From positions 1-64,000 of the forward strand of contig NZ_JAMXAX010000008.1 of the NCBI RefSeq assembly GCF_023913775.1: a DNA stretch of 64,000 nucleotides, written 5' to 3'. Source of the stretch: Acidovorax facilis. GTDB lineage: Bacteria; Pseudomonadota; Gammaproteobacteria; Burkholderiales; Burkholderiaceae_C. The translations under genes and the position numbers were made by a program. A model generated the notes under the pieces. That model saw only the letters and a list, made by a program, of their open reading frames with translations, ran no database searches and was not told the origin of the DNA. Shown here one piece after another: positions 18,972-27,711 of this stretch; the stretch's first letter is position 1, and each line of letters begins with the position of its first letter.

Positions 18972-20411
18972 ATGACACCCGCCGATATCCACGCCCATTT
19001 CGATCTTCAACGCCAGGCCAGCCGCGCGCATGTGGATGTGCCGCTGCTGGTGCGCCGCGAGCGGCTGCTGCGCATCTCCAAGATGCTCAATGAGCATGGC
19101 CCGGTGCTGGCAGCGGCCGTGCAGACCGACTTTGGCATGCGTTCTCCGCGCCTGACCGAGGTGGCCGACTTCTTTGTGCTGCGCACCCTGCTGTCGCACA
19201 CGCTGAGCCACCTGGCGAAGTGGATGAAGCCCCGCAAGGTTCGCACGCCCATCTTCCTGCAGCCCGCCAGTGCGCACATCCAGCGCCAGCCGCTGGGCGT
19301 TGTGGGCGTGATTGCCCCGTGGAACTACCCAGTGCAGCTGGCCCTGGCGCCCGCCATCACGGCGCTGGCGGCGGGCAACCGCGTGATGCTCAAGCCCAGC
19401 GAGCTGACACCCCACACCTCGGCCCAGCTGGCGTTGCTGGTGGCCCAGTTTTTTTCACCCGACGAGTTCTGTGTGGTGCAGGGCGATGCCAACCTGTCGG
19501 CCCTGTTTGCCTCCCTGCCGTTCGATCATCTGGTGTTTACCGGCTCGACCGCCGTGGGCCGCAAGGTGGCCCAAGCGGCGGCGCAGAACCTGACACCCAC
19601 CACGCTGGAGCTGGGTGGCAAGTCGCCCTGCATCATCGACGGCCACTGCGACATGGCGGATGCGGCGCTCAAGATTGCGCACGGCAAGCTGCTCAATGCG
19701 GGGCAAACCTGCATTGCTCCCGACTATGTGCTGCTGCCGCGCGGCCGCGAGGGCGAGTTTGCGCAGGCCTACCGGGCCGCGGTAGCGCGGCTGTTCCCCA
19801 CCATCGAGGGCAACGCTGACTACGCGTCCATCATCACGCCGCGCCACCACGCCCGCCTGCGCACCATGCTGCAGCAGGCACAGACGCAGGGGGCCGAAGT
19901 GCAGACCATTGACCCCGCTGCTGGCAAGCCCGTTGTGAACACGGTGGGTACCCTGGGCGACGGCGCCAGCCGCCAGATGCTGCCCACGCTGGTGTTTGGC
20001 GCTACGTCGCAGATGCAGCTCATGCAGGAAGAGATTTTTGGCCCCATCCTGCCCGTGATCTCTTACGAACGGCTGGACGATGCCATCGCCCACATCAATG
20101 CCGGGCCGCGCCCGCTGGCGTTGTACTGGTTTGGCCAGAGCGAGGCCGTGCGCGACGATGTGCTGCGCCGCACCGTGAGCGGCGGCGTGACGGTGAACGA
20201 CACGCTGATGCACATTGCGCACGACAACCTGCCCTTTGGTGGTGTGGGCGACAGCGGCTGGGGCGCCTACCACGGCGAGCAAGGCTTCCTGCGTTTTTGC
20301 CACCAGAAGTCGGTGCTGGTGCAGTCGCGCTGGTCCATGGGCTCGCTGTTCTACCCTCCCTATGGCGCCCGGTTTGACCAGGTCATGGGGATGCTGCGGC
20401 GCTGGTTGTAG
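18972..20411 (+). CDS. Aldehyde dehydrogenase, coniferyl-aldehyde type
   Basis: The 479-residue NAD(P)-dependent enzyme oxidises an aldehyde to the acid. Catalytic Cys247 is in GQTCIAPDY and general-base Glu213 in LELGGKSP, spaced as in the superfamily. GVIAPWNYPVQL, FTGSTAVGRKVA and EEIFGPILPV are also present. The short length and GQTCIAPDYVLLP pattern place it with coniferyl aldehyde / fatty aldehyde dehydrogenases rather than betaine or succinate-semialdehyde types. The last 29 bases overlap the convergent histidine kinase gene. The natural substrate cannot be decided from sequence alone. Confidence 0.9.
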   Translation: MTPADIHAHFDLQRQASRAHVDVPLLVRRERLLRISKMLNEHGPVLAAAVQTDFGMRSPRLTEVADFFVLRTLLSHTLSHLAKWMKPRKVRTPIFLQPASAHIQRQPLGVVGVIAPWNYPVQLALAPAITALAAGNRVMLKPSELTPHTSAQLALLVAQFFSPDEFCVVQGDANLSALFASLPFDHLVFTGSTAVGRKVAQAAAQNLTPTTLELGGKSPCIIDGHCDMADAALKIAHGKLLNAGQTCIAPDYVLLPRGREGEFAQAYRAAVARLFPTIEGNADYASIITPRHHARLRTMLQQAQTQGAEVQTIDPAAGKPVVNTVGTLGDGASRQMLPTLVFGATSQMQLMQEEIFGPILPVISYERLDDAIAHINAGPRPLALYWFGQSEAVRDDVLRRTVSGGVTVNDTLMHIAHDNLPFGGVGDSGWGAYHGEQGFLRFCHQKSVLVQSRWSMGSLFYPPYGARFDQVMGMLRRWL

Positions 20412-22257
20412 CCGTCCCCTCGTCGTCGTCCTGCGGCATGCTGTCCGGTGGCACGGGCTGCGGCTGGGTGATCAGCTGCACCATGGCATCGCGCAGCTGG
20501 CCGGTGGACACCGGCTTGTGCGGGAGCAGGGCCGAGGTGGACTGCGCATCGCGCAGGCGCTGGGGGGATGTGTCGCCCGTCATGATGATGGCGGGCACGC
20601 TGGTGCCCAGGTAGGCGCGCAGGGCTTGCAGCACCTGCTTGCCGGTCTCTTCGTGGCGCAGGCGGAAGTCCGTGATGATGATGTCGGGTGTGATGTCTTC
20701 CAGGCATTCGAGCGCATCGGCGCTCGACTCTGCGGTGATGCACTGGCAGCCCCAGCTGTGCAGCAACGATTGCATGCCGAGGCGCACGGCCTCATCGTCG
20801 TCAATGGCCAGCACCTTCAGGCCCACGAGGCTGACGGTATCGGGCGCAGGCGCGGTGTCGTCCTCCAGCGCACCCTGCCAGCGGTCAAGCCACAGCCGGA
20901 ACACCGAACCCCGCCCCGGCTGCGACAGCACCTCGACCGAGGTGTTCATCTCGCGCGCAAGTCGCTGCACGATGGCCAGCCCCAGCCCCAGACCTTTGCG
21001 GCGGTCGCGCTCGGGGTTTCCGAGCTGGTGGAATTCCTTGAAGATGTTGTCCCACTGGCTCCGGGGGATGCCCGGCCCCGTGTCCCAGACCTCCAGCGCC
21101 AGGCGCTTGCCGCGCGTGCGGCAAGCAATCAGCACACCGCCTTTGGCGGTGTAGCGCAGCGCGTTGGAGATGAAGTTGTGCATGACCAGCCCGACCAGCG
21201 AGCGGTCGGCAAAGGCCGCTGCCGAAGTCTCCCGCGTGCGGTACACCAGCCCCGCCGTGTCGGCCTGTACGCCGAACTCCTGCTCCAGCGCCGTCAGCAG
21301 CGGCTGCACGGCAAAGGCATCGGGCCGCACCTTCACCACACCGGCTTCCAGCCGCGAATAGTCGAGCAGGGTGGTCAGCATCTCGGCCGCCGCGCCCGAG
21401 GCGGCATGGGCATGCCCCAGCACGGTGAGTTGGTGGTCGTTGAGCGGGCTGCGCTGCAGCGATTCGAGGAACAGGCCCATCGCGTGCAAGGGCTGGCGCA
21501 GGTCGTGGCTGGCAGCGGCCAGGAAACGGGATTTGTCGCGGTCGGCCTTCTCGGCGGCCTCCTGGGCCGCGAGGGCGCGTTGCGATTCGGCGCGCAACTG
21601 GTTCACCAGCCGGTCGTTTTCCAGCTTGAGCGCAATGCTGCGCCGTGTGGCCCGGTCGGCGGTGCGCGCCTGCATGCCCGTGAGCGCATAGTAGACACCG
21701 GTGAGAAACAGCGCGGGCCACATCACAGGCCCGCCAGCCAGCGCCACCGCCATCATCACGCCGCCGATGGCACAGGTGAGGTAAGTGACATAGGCGCGGT
21801 ACAGCGGGGCCCCCAGCCCCAGTGCGCCCGACGACACCGTGCTGATGATGCCGATGGCGTAGATGACACTTTCGGGGGTGCCCCAGTAGAGCACCACATA
21901 CCCCAGGCTGCCCCAGCTCAGTCCCATGGCGGACATGCAGGCGATCAGCTTGCGCGCCGCCTGCTGTGCCGGGTCGGTGAAAGGCGCAATGCTGCGCAGC
22001 GTGAGGTACACCCCGGCCACCACGAGTGCGTGCGACACCAGCCACACCGTGATGGCCTGTGGCTCGGCCACCCGCGCCATGACCCATAGCGTGCCCAGCG
22101 CGGTGGCCAGCGACGCGAGCAGCGTCATCGGAAAGTTGTGCCGCAGCAGGGCCACTTGCTCGCGCAGCACCTCATCGCGCTCCCACGCCGGCCATCCCCA
22201 GCGGGTGGGGGGCTGGGCGGCATCCGGCTGCACCGGCAGGGCCTCAGAGGGAGTCAT
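20383..22257 (-). CDS. Hybrid sensor histidine kinase/response regulator
   Basis: This 624-residue membrane kinase has about six hydrophobic segments between residues 40 and 200, a short coiled coil, then a HisKA domain with the phosphorylated His251 in LAAASHDLRQPLHAMG. The ATPase domain follows (NFISNALRYTAKGG, DTGPGIP, GLGLGLAI), then a C-terminal receiver whose phospho-acceptor is Asp530 in IIITDFRL. There is no obvious periplasmic ligand domain, so sensing is probably within the membrane. The start overlaps the end of the LuxR-type regulator by 14 bases, making the two a coupled operon with the regulator first. Its 3' end overlaps the convergent aldehyde dehydrogenase. The signal is unknown. 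Confidence 0.92.
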   Translation of the reverse strand: MTPSEALPVQPDAAQPPTRWGWPAWERDEVLREQVALLRHNFPMTLLASLATALGTLWVMARVAEPQAITVWLVSHALVVAGVYLTLRSIAPFTDPAQQAARKLIACMSAMGLSWGSLGYVVLYWGTPESVIYAIGIISTVSSGALGLGAPLYRAYVTYLTCAIGGVMMAVALAGGPVMWPALFLTGVYYALTGMQARTADRATRRSIALKLENDRLVNQLRAESQRALAAQEAAEKADRDKSRFLAAASHDLRQPLHAMGLFLESLQRSPLNDHQLTVLGHAHAASGAAAEMLTTLLDYSRLEAGVVKVRPDAFAVQPLLTALEQEFGVQADTAGLVYRTRETSAAAFADRSLVGLVMHNFISNALRYTAKGGVLIACRTRGKRLALEVWDTGPGIPRSQWDNIFKEFHQLGNPERDRRKGLGLGLAIVQRLAREMNTSVEVLSQPGRGSVFRLWLDRWQGALEDDTAPAPDTVSLVGLKVLAIDDDEAVRLGMQSLLHSWGCQCITAESSADALECLEDITPDIIITDFRLRHEETGKQVLQALRAYLGTSVPAIIMTGDTSPQRLRDAQSTSALLPHKPVSTGQLRDAMVQLITQPQPVPPDSMPQDDDEGTATTSAAASP

Positions 22258-22879
22258 GGAGCTGGGGGGTGGACAGGCCTAGGCGCTGGGCCGCCAGCAA
22301 GGCGGCGCTGCGACTGTTGACGCCCAGCTGCGCAAAGATGGCCGCCACGTGCACACGCACGGTGTTTTCGCTCAGGCCCAGGTCGCGTGCGATGACCTTG
22401 TTGGGCTTGCCAGTGCACAGCAGCGACAGCACGTCGAGCTGGCGAGCGGTCAGCGACGGCGTGTCCGGCCCGCGCGTGGTGGCGCTGTTGCCGCTGTTGA
22501 TCGGAAAACACGGCTGCCCCGACAAGGCGCACGAAATGGCCTCCAGGATGTCTTCGGCGCTGGCGGATTTGGGCAGGAAACCATCGGCGCCACGGGCGCG
22601 CGCTTCATGGATCGCATCGGGCGCCACGCTGGCCGAAACGAGCACGATGCGCGCCCGGGGGCAGGCCTGGCGCAACAGGCGCAGCCCATCCAGGCCGCTC
22701 ATGCCGGGCAGCTGGATGTCCAGCAGCACCAGGTCGGCATCGGCCAGTTGCAGTGCGCAGGCTTCGGCAATCGAGCCCGCCTCGGCAATCGTGCCCACGC
22801 GGGGGTGGTCCTGCACGATCAGGCGCAGCCCGGTGCGGAACAGGTTGTGGTCGTCCACCAGCAAAAGGCGGGCAGTCAT
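22244..22879 (-). CDS. NarL/FixJ-family response regulator (LuxR-type)
   Basis: The 211-residue two-domain regulator has a receiver with Asp54 in DLVLLDIQLPG as phosphate acceptor and the conserved LVSASV and PKSAS segments. Its C-terminal LuxR helix-turn-helix contains LTARQLDVLSLLCTGKPNKV and LGLSENTVRVHVAAI (ENTVRVH is the recognition helix). The ATG at 22879 gives the family-typical MTARLLLVDDHNLFR start. It overlaps the cognate kinase by 14 bases. A 77-bp repeat copy begins 11 bases upstream of the start, and a perfect palindrome GGACTAGTCC lies in the divergent intergenic region, a candidate operator. Confidence 0.93.
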   Translation of the reverse strand: MTARLLLVDDHNLFRTGLRLIVQDHPRVGTIAEAGSIAEACALQLADADLVLLDIQLPGMSGLDGLRLLRQACPRARIVLVSASVAPDAIHEARARGADGFLPKSASAEDILEAISCALSGQPCFPINSGNSATTRGPDTPSLTARQLDVLSLLCTGKPNKVIARDLGLSENTVRVHVAAIFAQLGVNSRSAALLAAQRLGLSTPQLHDSL

Positions 22880-22889
22880 ACAGCAACAG

Positions 22890-22966
22890 CCCCGGCGCAA
22901 ACCGGGATGCAACACCCGCCTTGCCTTGGGATGAACCGTTTGCCTGAGCTCTGTTTTGCGTAAGTC
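22890..22966 (-). repeat. 77-bp inverted-terminus repeat, copy B
   Basis: On the minus strand it reads GACTTACGCAAAACAGAGC at the start, then GGCAAACGGTTCATCCC and GGCGGGTGTTGCATCCC, matching copies A and C. Its outer inverted end has decayed (GCGCCGGGG). It occupies what must be the 5' leader of the response regulator gene. Confidence 0.7.
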
Positions 22967-22998
22967 ATGAGCAAGTATTGCGCACAACACACTGTTGC

Positions 22999-23008
22999 GG
23001 ACTAGTCC
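22999..23008. promoter_or_regulatory. Palindrome GGACTAGTCC, possible operator
   Basis: A perfect 10-bp palindrome lies in the 252-base gap between the divergent response-regulator gene and the gene at 23132. The position is what one would expect for the binding site of the adjacent LuxR-type regulator. That is inference; a single 10-bp palindrome is weak evidence. Confidence 0.3.
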
Positions 23009-23131
23009 ATTTGTGCGATGGACGCTCCGTTGTGCACTTTCTAGACTTTCCGTCAAGCATTGAAAAGCACCTGAGGGGGTGCGTACCAACCATCCATCAA
23101 TGCGCAACCTTCGTTTTTCAAAGGGTTTCCC

Positions 23132-23734
23132 ATGACTGCCAATGCACTTCACCCAGGTTCAGCCGCTTCCGATGTGTCCCGCCATCACGGCGAACGACGA
23201 CCGGCGGCCATCGCTTCGCCGCAGGGCAGCACGGGGCTGGGGGGCAACACGCTGGCCCAGATCGTGGAAGAAAACTGCCCTGGCACGCAGGCGTCGGCTG
23301 GCGTGGTGATCGAGCACCTGGACGCCCAGGCAGGCACCTGGCAGTTTTCAATGGACGAGGGGCAGACATGGCGTGCCATCCGCACCGATCTCATCAACCG
23401 CGATGGCAATCTGGGGCTGGCGCTGGACTGCGATGCGCGGCTGCGCGTGCTGCCTTTTGGGGGCCACCGCGTCAGCGGCGTGCGTGTGGCTTTCCACACG
23501 GTGCAGCGCCGCCACGGGCAAGGCAACGGCAGCTACCGCGCCTACGCGAGCGACGAGCGCGAGGAAGGGTGTTCGCGCACCGTCACGTTGGTGCTGGGGC
23601 TCTCGGCCATCAACGGTGCTCCCCCGGCCGTGCATGTACCGCGCCCCCGCAACAAGCGCGCGCTGGTGCAGCGTGCAGCGGCGGCAGCCGGTGCGGCGGG
23701 GACTTCGCTCTCGGGCTCCATGGCGCTGGCCTGA
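23132..23734 (+). CDS. Uncharacterised protein divergent from the two-component system
   Basis: This 200-residue protein has no signal peptide or membrane segment. Residues about 50-115 contain VIEHLDAQAGTWQFSMDEG, QTWRAI and CDARLRVLPFGGHRVSG. That pattern (Gly-Thr-Trp-x-[FY]-Ser-x-Asp-x-Gly then xARLRxxP) recalls a repeat unit seen in very large secreted adhesin or RTX-type proteins, here as a single copy in a small protein. The N-terminus is polar and the C-terminus alanine-rich. It is divergent from the two-component genes and could be their target. No function is assigned. Confidence 0.6.
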   Translation: MTANALHPGSAASDVSRHHGERRPAAIASPQGSTGLGGNTLAQIVEENCPGTQASAGVVIEHLDAQAGTWQFSMDEGQTWRAIRTDLINRDGNLGLALDCDARLRVLPFGGHRVSGVRVAFHTVQRRHGQGNGSYRAYASDEREEGCSRTVTLVLGLSAINGAPPAVHVPRPRNKRALVQRAAAAAGAAGTSLSGSMALA

Positions 23735-23941
23735 GATCCTGCTTGGCGCCCGCTGCTGGGTGTTGCTTGCGGCGCAGCCCGCAGCGGCAGCCGCTTTACC
23801 GGCGCCGCAATGCTACGTACACAGGCATTTGAGAGGGCCCCACAGAGGGTTTGCGAGGGGCCCGGACAGGGGGAAAAACCGTTTGCGGCGACAATGCCGG
23901 TCCTTTCGTTTTTTCTTTCCCTGTTTTCGTTCGGTTTTTTC

Positions 23942-24463
23942 ATGTCCAGTATCCAGGTTCGTCCCGCCACGCTTCGCGATGCCAAAGCCATTGCCCAGAT
24001 CCATACCGTCTCAGCCCAAGAGGTCTACAAAGGGCTGGTGCCAGACGAGCAGTTGAAATCCATGTCGGTCGAAAAGCGCCAGGCTTACTGGCGCGAGGCC
24101 ATTGAATATTGCGAGCCCCAGGTCCAGGTGGCCGTGGACGGCGAGAAGATCGTCGGTTTTGTCGGCTACGACCGCTCGCGCGATGAAAAATCCCGCCCCA
24201 CCACTGGTGAAATCTGGGCCATCTACGCCGCACCTACCCACTGGAACCAAGGCGTGGGTCTGGCTCTGTGGGATGCTGCCCGCGACGGCCTGCAGGAAGA
24301 AGGTTGCACCAACGTTACGGCGTGGGTGCCGCTGCGCAACGAGCGCGCCATCCGGTTTCACGAACTGGCGGGCTTCAAGCGCGAACTCTCCACCGCCAAG
24401 ACGGCTGTGGTGGGGGGCGTCAAGATCGAAGAAGTGCGCCTGAAGCGCCCCATCAACGCGTAG
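23942..24463 (+). CDS. GNAT-family N-acetyltransferase
   Basis: The 173-residue protein has the GCN5-related acetyltransferase fold. It starts IQVRPATLRDAKAIAQIH; strand beta-4 and the acetyl-CoA loop read IWAIYAAPTHWNQGVGLALW, with the loop a Q-x-G-x-G/A variant. It ends with TAWVPLRNERAIRFHELAGF, the usual motif B region. The substrate is unknown; the EVYKGLVPDEQL segment occurs in many uncharacterised members. I chose the ATG at 23942 because the upstream in-frame stretch is low-complexity phenylalanine-rich sequence. The preceding 207-base gap contains no other gene. Confidence 0.85.
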   Translation: MSSIQVRPATLRDAKAIAQIHTVSAQEVYKGLVPDEQLKSMSVEKRQAYWREAIEYCEPQVQVAVDGEKIVGFVGYDRSRDEKSRPTTGEIWAIYAAPTHWNQGVGLALWDAARDGLQEEGCTNVTAWVPLRNERAIRFHELAGFKRELSTAKTAVVGGVKIEEVRLKRPINA

Positions 24464-24474
24464 GATGAACAACA

Positions 24475-24587
24475 ACCCCCTGAGCGACTTCGTCGCTTCC
24501 CCCTTCTCTCGCGCTTTGCGCGGGGAGGGGGACGCCGCCAGCGCGGCGGGGCGGCCCTTGCGCGGCGGCCTAGGCAGGGGCCGCGCC
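24475..24587 (+). repeat. GC-rich intergenic repeat of the Comamonadaceae type
   Basis: The stretch contains CCCCCTGAGCGACTTCGTCG, GCGCTTTGCGCGGGGAGGGG, GCCGCCAGCGCGGCGGGGCG and a final GCGCGGCGGCCTAGGCAGGG, full of self-complementary GC blocks. I recall near-identical sequence between genes in Acidovorax and related genomes. Only one copy is seen here. It separates the GNAT and methyltransferase genes. Confidence 0.6.
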
Positions 24588-24630
24588 AGTTTCACGGGCT
24601 GCTGTTAACGCCCGAAGCAATAGCAATCTG

Positions 24631-25824
24631 ATGCCCACACTTCTTCCTATGATCGAATGGAGCCGCCAGGGCCAGATTCAACAAGCCCAGTGGCGCTCCG
24701 AGAGTGGTGCCCCGGCCCCTCGCCGGGTTGTCACCGCCGACGATACCTTGGCCGCCGACACGGCCTACCGCATGGCCTGTGAAGGCACGGGTCTGCTGTG
24801 GCAGGGCGACTTCCAGAACGCCCGCATGCTGCTGCAGGCGCTGATGCGCCGGGCCGATGCCAAGTCCGGCAAGGCGGGCAAATCGGCCAAACCCCGCAAG
24901 TCCGCCGCCAAGGCCGCCGAAAAAGCTGCTGCCGCCACCCCCGCCGAAGCCTTTCATCTGCACCGCCAGGCGCAGGCGCAGCGCGCGCGGGTGCTGGCGT
25001 CGGTGCTCATCCCGCTCGAAGGCGACTACAGCATTGACCTGCGCCGTGCGCCCGATTGGCGCCAGGCCTGCACCGAGGCCTGGGGCCCGGCCACGGGCGA
25101 GCGCTCGGTGGCCACGCTGCGTGAGTTGCTGGGCCTGGTGGGCGCGCACGAATGGCGCAAAAAGGGTGTAGAAGTGCCAGCGCTTGGCGCTCCACCGCTC
25201 AACCGCATCCACCCGCACTACGGCGTGTTCTCGCCCGTGCGCGGCGAATACGTGGGCCTGGTGGCCGACATGGCTCTGCCTAGCAAGACATTGGCCTTTG
25301 ACATTGGTGTGGGCACGGGGGTGCTGTCTGCCGTGCTGGCACGCCGTGGGGTGCAGCGCGTGGTGGCCACCGACCAGGACCCGCGCGCCCTGGCCTGCGC
25401 GCGGGAGAACCTGCAGCGCCTCGGTGTCATGCTACAGGTTGAGCTGCTGCAGGCCGACCTGTTTCCGCCCGGCCGCGCGCCCCTGGTGGTGTGCAACCCC
25501 CCGTGGGTGCCCGCACGGGCCAGTTCGCCCATTGAGCACGCGGTGTACGACGAAGGCAGCCGCATGCTCAAAGGCTTTCTGGCGGGTTTGTCCGACCATC
25601 TGGAGCCTGGCGGCGAGGGCTGGCTGATCCTGTCGGACTTGGCCGAACACCTGGGCCTGCGCCCACGCGCGCAACTGCTCGAATGGATTGCCGATGCGGG
25701 GCTGGTGGTGCGTGGCCGGCACGATGTGAAGCCGCACCATGCCAAGGCGGCCGATGCGGGTGACGCCCTGCACGCTGCCCGCGCGGCGGAGGTCACTTCG
25801 TTGTGGCGGCTGGCTGCGGCCTGA
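24631..25824 (+). CDS. Class I SAM-dependent methyltransferase, HemK/PrmC-like
   Basis: This 397-residue protein has a Rossmann methyltransferase domain in its C-terminal half. Motif I is FDIGVGTGVLS around Asp224, TDQDPRAL follows as the ribose-binding acidic motif, and NPPW at 289-292 matches the NPPY-type motif IV of enzymes that methylate a planar nitrogen, such as PrmC and RlmG. The N-terminal half is alanine/lysine-rich (AGKSAKPRKSAAKAAEKAAA) and unlike PrmC. The substrate could be a protein glutamine, rRNA or DNA base. An alternative start at 24649 (MIEWSRQ) is possible. Enzyme class is secure; substrate unknown. Confidence 0.8.
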   Translation: MPTLLPMIEWSRQGQIQQAQWRSESGAPAPRRVVTADDTLAADTAYRMACEGTGLLWQGDFQNARMLLQALMRRADAKSGKAGKSAKPRKSAAKAAEKAAAATPAEAFHLHRQAQAQRARVLASVLIPLEGDYSIDLRRAPDWRQACTEAWGPATGERSVATLRELLGLVGAHEWRKKGVEVPALGAPPLNRIHPHYGVFSPVRGEYVGLVADMALPSKTLAFDIGVGTGVLSAVLARRGVQRVVATDQDPRALACARENLQRLGVMLQVELLQADLFPPGRAPLVVCNPPWVPARASSPIEHAVYDEGSRMLKGFLAGLSDHLEPGGEGWLILSDLAEHLGLRPRAQLLEWIADAGLVVRGRHDVKPHHAKAADAGDALHAARAAEVTSLWRLAAA

Positions 25825-25844
25825 TCACGGCATCATTTTCACAG

Positions 25845-25921
25845 GACCTACGCAAGTCGGGATGCAACAGCCGCCTCGGCATGGGGTGAACCGCTTGCCT
25901 GAACCCTGTTTTGCGCAAGAC
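25845..25921 (-). repeat. 77-bp inverted-terminus repeat, copy C
   Basis: On the minus strand it begins GTCTTGCGCAAAACAGG, continues GGCAAGCGGTTCACCCCATG and GGCGGCTGTTGCATCCC, and ends CTTGCGTAGGTC. It has the same length as copy A. It lies between two convergent genes, so a promoter role is unlikely for this copy. Confidence 0.75.
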
Positions 25922-25942
25922 ACGTTTCAAAAAACCTACCCC

Positions 25943-26542
25943 TCAAGCCAGTGCTGAGGGTTGGGTCGAATCAAACGGCTCGGAGGCCGAAGGCGCAGAA
26001 GGCAGCAACTGCTCGAACCTTTCGCGCAGGCTGGCAGCACGTTCGGCCCCCGCGGTCATCGCTACTTCTTCAAACATGGCTTCGCCCACGTCCAGCATGC
26101 TCGCGCGGTCCTTGGCGGCGCGCAGCGCCTCGCGAAACTGCTGCGCCAGCACGGGGTCGCGGCGCACAAACAGACGCTCGCAGGTGTCGAACAGGTACAT
26201 GCGTGCACCGGCCAGGGAGCGCAGGGCATCGCCGGGCTCCGGGCGCTGGATGGATGGCTTGTTGTGTGCAGCGGTTTGCGCGGCGGAGGGCGGCGGTAGA
26301 TCGGCCGGGCCGGCCAGGTAGCCCTGGCGCATGAGGTTGTCGACAATCTGCGCGCCGATGCCGTTGTACATGGCCTGCAGGTCGGACAGCGGCTTGCCAT
26401 CCACCAGGAGCAGCAGAGAACGCTCCCGCAGGCTCAGGGTGCGTACGCCGGGCAAGAGTTCCAGGCGGGCTTTTCGGTTTTTTGTAGCAGCATGGGGGTC
26501 TCCATTCACGGGTGAATGGCGGTGATTGCAGCAAGCCGCCAT
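25943..26542 (-). CDS. Uncharacterised protein with N-terminal helix-turn-helix-like module
   Basis: The 199-residue protein starts MAACCNHRHSPVNGDPHAAT. Residues about 25-75 (LSLRERSLLLLVDGKPLSDL, then GAQIVDNLMRQGYL) look like the short winged-helix unit found at the N-terminus of several Comamonadaceae regulators. The rest is a helical segment rich in arginine and alanine (ARMYLFDTCERLFVRRDPVL) with no membrane segment. The gene is divergent from dusC. A longer start at 26569 is possible. Function unknown; a regulatory role is inference from the N-terminal pattern. Confidence 0.6.
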   Translation of the reverse strand: MAACCNHRHSPVNGDPHAATKNRKARLELLPGVRTLSLRERSLLLLVDGKPLSDLQAMYNGIGAQIVDNLMRQGYLAGPADLPPPSAAQTAAHNKPSIQRPEPGDALRSLAGARMYLFDTCERLFVRRDPVLAQQFREALRAAKDRASMLDVGEAMFEEVAMTAGAERAASLRERFEQLLPSAPSASEPFDSTQPSALA

Positions 26543-26627
26543 GACGCTGTGATGACCTCGCTGCCGCACAATGGCGGGCTGCCCCTGGTCGTAGCATGGC
26601 TGCGAAAGCGGTATTTGCTATTTATTT

Positions 26628-26683
26628 AATAGCTGCTTGCGCTTATCCGTAAAGCGCTAGGGCCCTGTTTGATTCATTTTTTG
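26628..26683 (+). repeat. Short imperfect palindromic repeat, copy 4
   Basis: AATAGCTGCTTGCGCTTATC and CGTAAAGCGCTAGGGCCC form the same imperfect palindrome as the copy at 2683. It lies in the divergent gap upstream of dusC. Confidence 0.8.
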
Positions 26684-26739
26684 GCTGTGTGCGGGCCGCG
26701 CCCTGTGCTGGGGTGCTGGGCCCGGCGACCTTTCTCGCG

Positions 26740-27711
26740 ATGACCTTGCTGCTTGCCCCCATGGAGGGGCTCCTGGATTTTGTGCTGCGTGATGTGCTGA
26801 CCCGCGTGGGCGGGGTGGACCGCTGCGTCTCGGAGTTCATCCGCATCACTGGCACGCTGCTGCCGGACAAGGTGTTTCTGCGCTACGTGCCGGAGTTGCA
26901 CAACGGCAGCCGCACGCTGGCCGGTGTACCGGTGCGTGCGCAGCTGCTGGGCTCTGATCCCGTCTGCATGGCTGAGAACGCCGCACGCCTGGCAGCCCTG
27001 GGGCCTGAGGGGATCGACCTGAACTTTGGTTGCCCGGCCAAGGTTGTCAACCGCCACGGCGGGGGCGCGGCGCTGCTGCAGGAGCCCGAACGCATCGCCA
27101 CCGTGGTGGCCGCTGTGCGCCGCGCCGTGCCTCTGCACCTGCCCGTGTCCGCCAAGATGCGCCTGGGTTTCAACGACACCGGGCTGATGCGCGAATGTGC
27201 GCAGGCCATGCAGGCGGGCGGCGCTGCTGAGCTGGTGGTGCATGCCCGCACCAAGGCCGACGGCTACCGGCCCCCAGCGTATTGGGAGCACATCCCCACC
27301 ATCCGCGCGGCGGTCGGCATCCCCGTGGTGGCCAATGGCGAGATCTGGACCGTGGCTGACGCGCAGCGCTGCCGCGAAGTGTCGGGCTGCGATGCGCTGA
27401 TGCTCGGGCGCGGCATGGTGGCAGACCCCGGCCTGGCCCGGGCCATCCGCGCGTCGGATGCGGGGCAGCCCGGCGCGGACACGGTGGCCTGGGCCGACCT
27501 GCTGCCGCACCTGGCGGCCTTCTGGCAATTGGTGTGTGACGACTTGGAGCCACGCCAGCGGGCGGGGCGGCTCAAACAATGGCTCAACCTCCTGCGCAGA
27601 CGCTTCCCGGAGGCCGAGGTGGCCTACCAGCACGTGCGCACGATGACGGACCAGCGGGCGATCACCGCATGGGTGGCGGCGCTGCCCGGCGGTGCTTTCA
27701 ACGCAGACTAA
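26740..27711 (+). CDS. dusC: tRNA-dihydrouridine(16) synthase DusC
   Basis: The 323-residue FMN enzyme reduces uridine 16 in the tRNA D-loop. The N-terminus LLLAPMEGLLDFVLRDVLT and the catalytic Cys98 in LNFGCPAKVVNRHGGG are typical; FMN-phosphate contacts VVANGEIW and LMLGRGMVADPGLAR follow. MEG rather than MAG in the first motif, and the overall length, fit DusC rather than DusA or DusB. The ATG at 26740 gives the family start. The last four bases overlap the convergent phospholipase gene. Confidence 0.93.
   Translation: MTLLLAPMEGLLDFVLRDVLTRVGGVDRCVSEFIRITGTLLPDKVFLRYVPELHNGSRTLAGVPVRAQLLGSDPVCMAENAARLAALGPEGIDLNFGCPAKVVNRHGGGAALLQEPERIATVVAAVRRAVPLHLPVSAKMRLGFNDTGLMRECAQAMQAGGAAELVVHARTKADGYRPPAYWEHIPTIRAAVGIPVVANGEIWTVADAQRCREVSGCDALMLGRGMVADPGLARAIRASDAGQPGADTVAWADLLPHLAAFWQLVCDDLEPRQRAGRLKQWLNLLRRRFPEAEVAYQHVRTMTDQRAITAWVAALPGGAFNAD

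Noticed and set aside
20215-22089. Long plus-strand open frame over the histidine kinase gene
   Set aside because: It is the antisense shadow of a clear sensor kinase and shows no family features.
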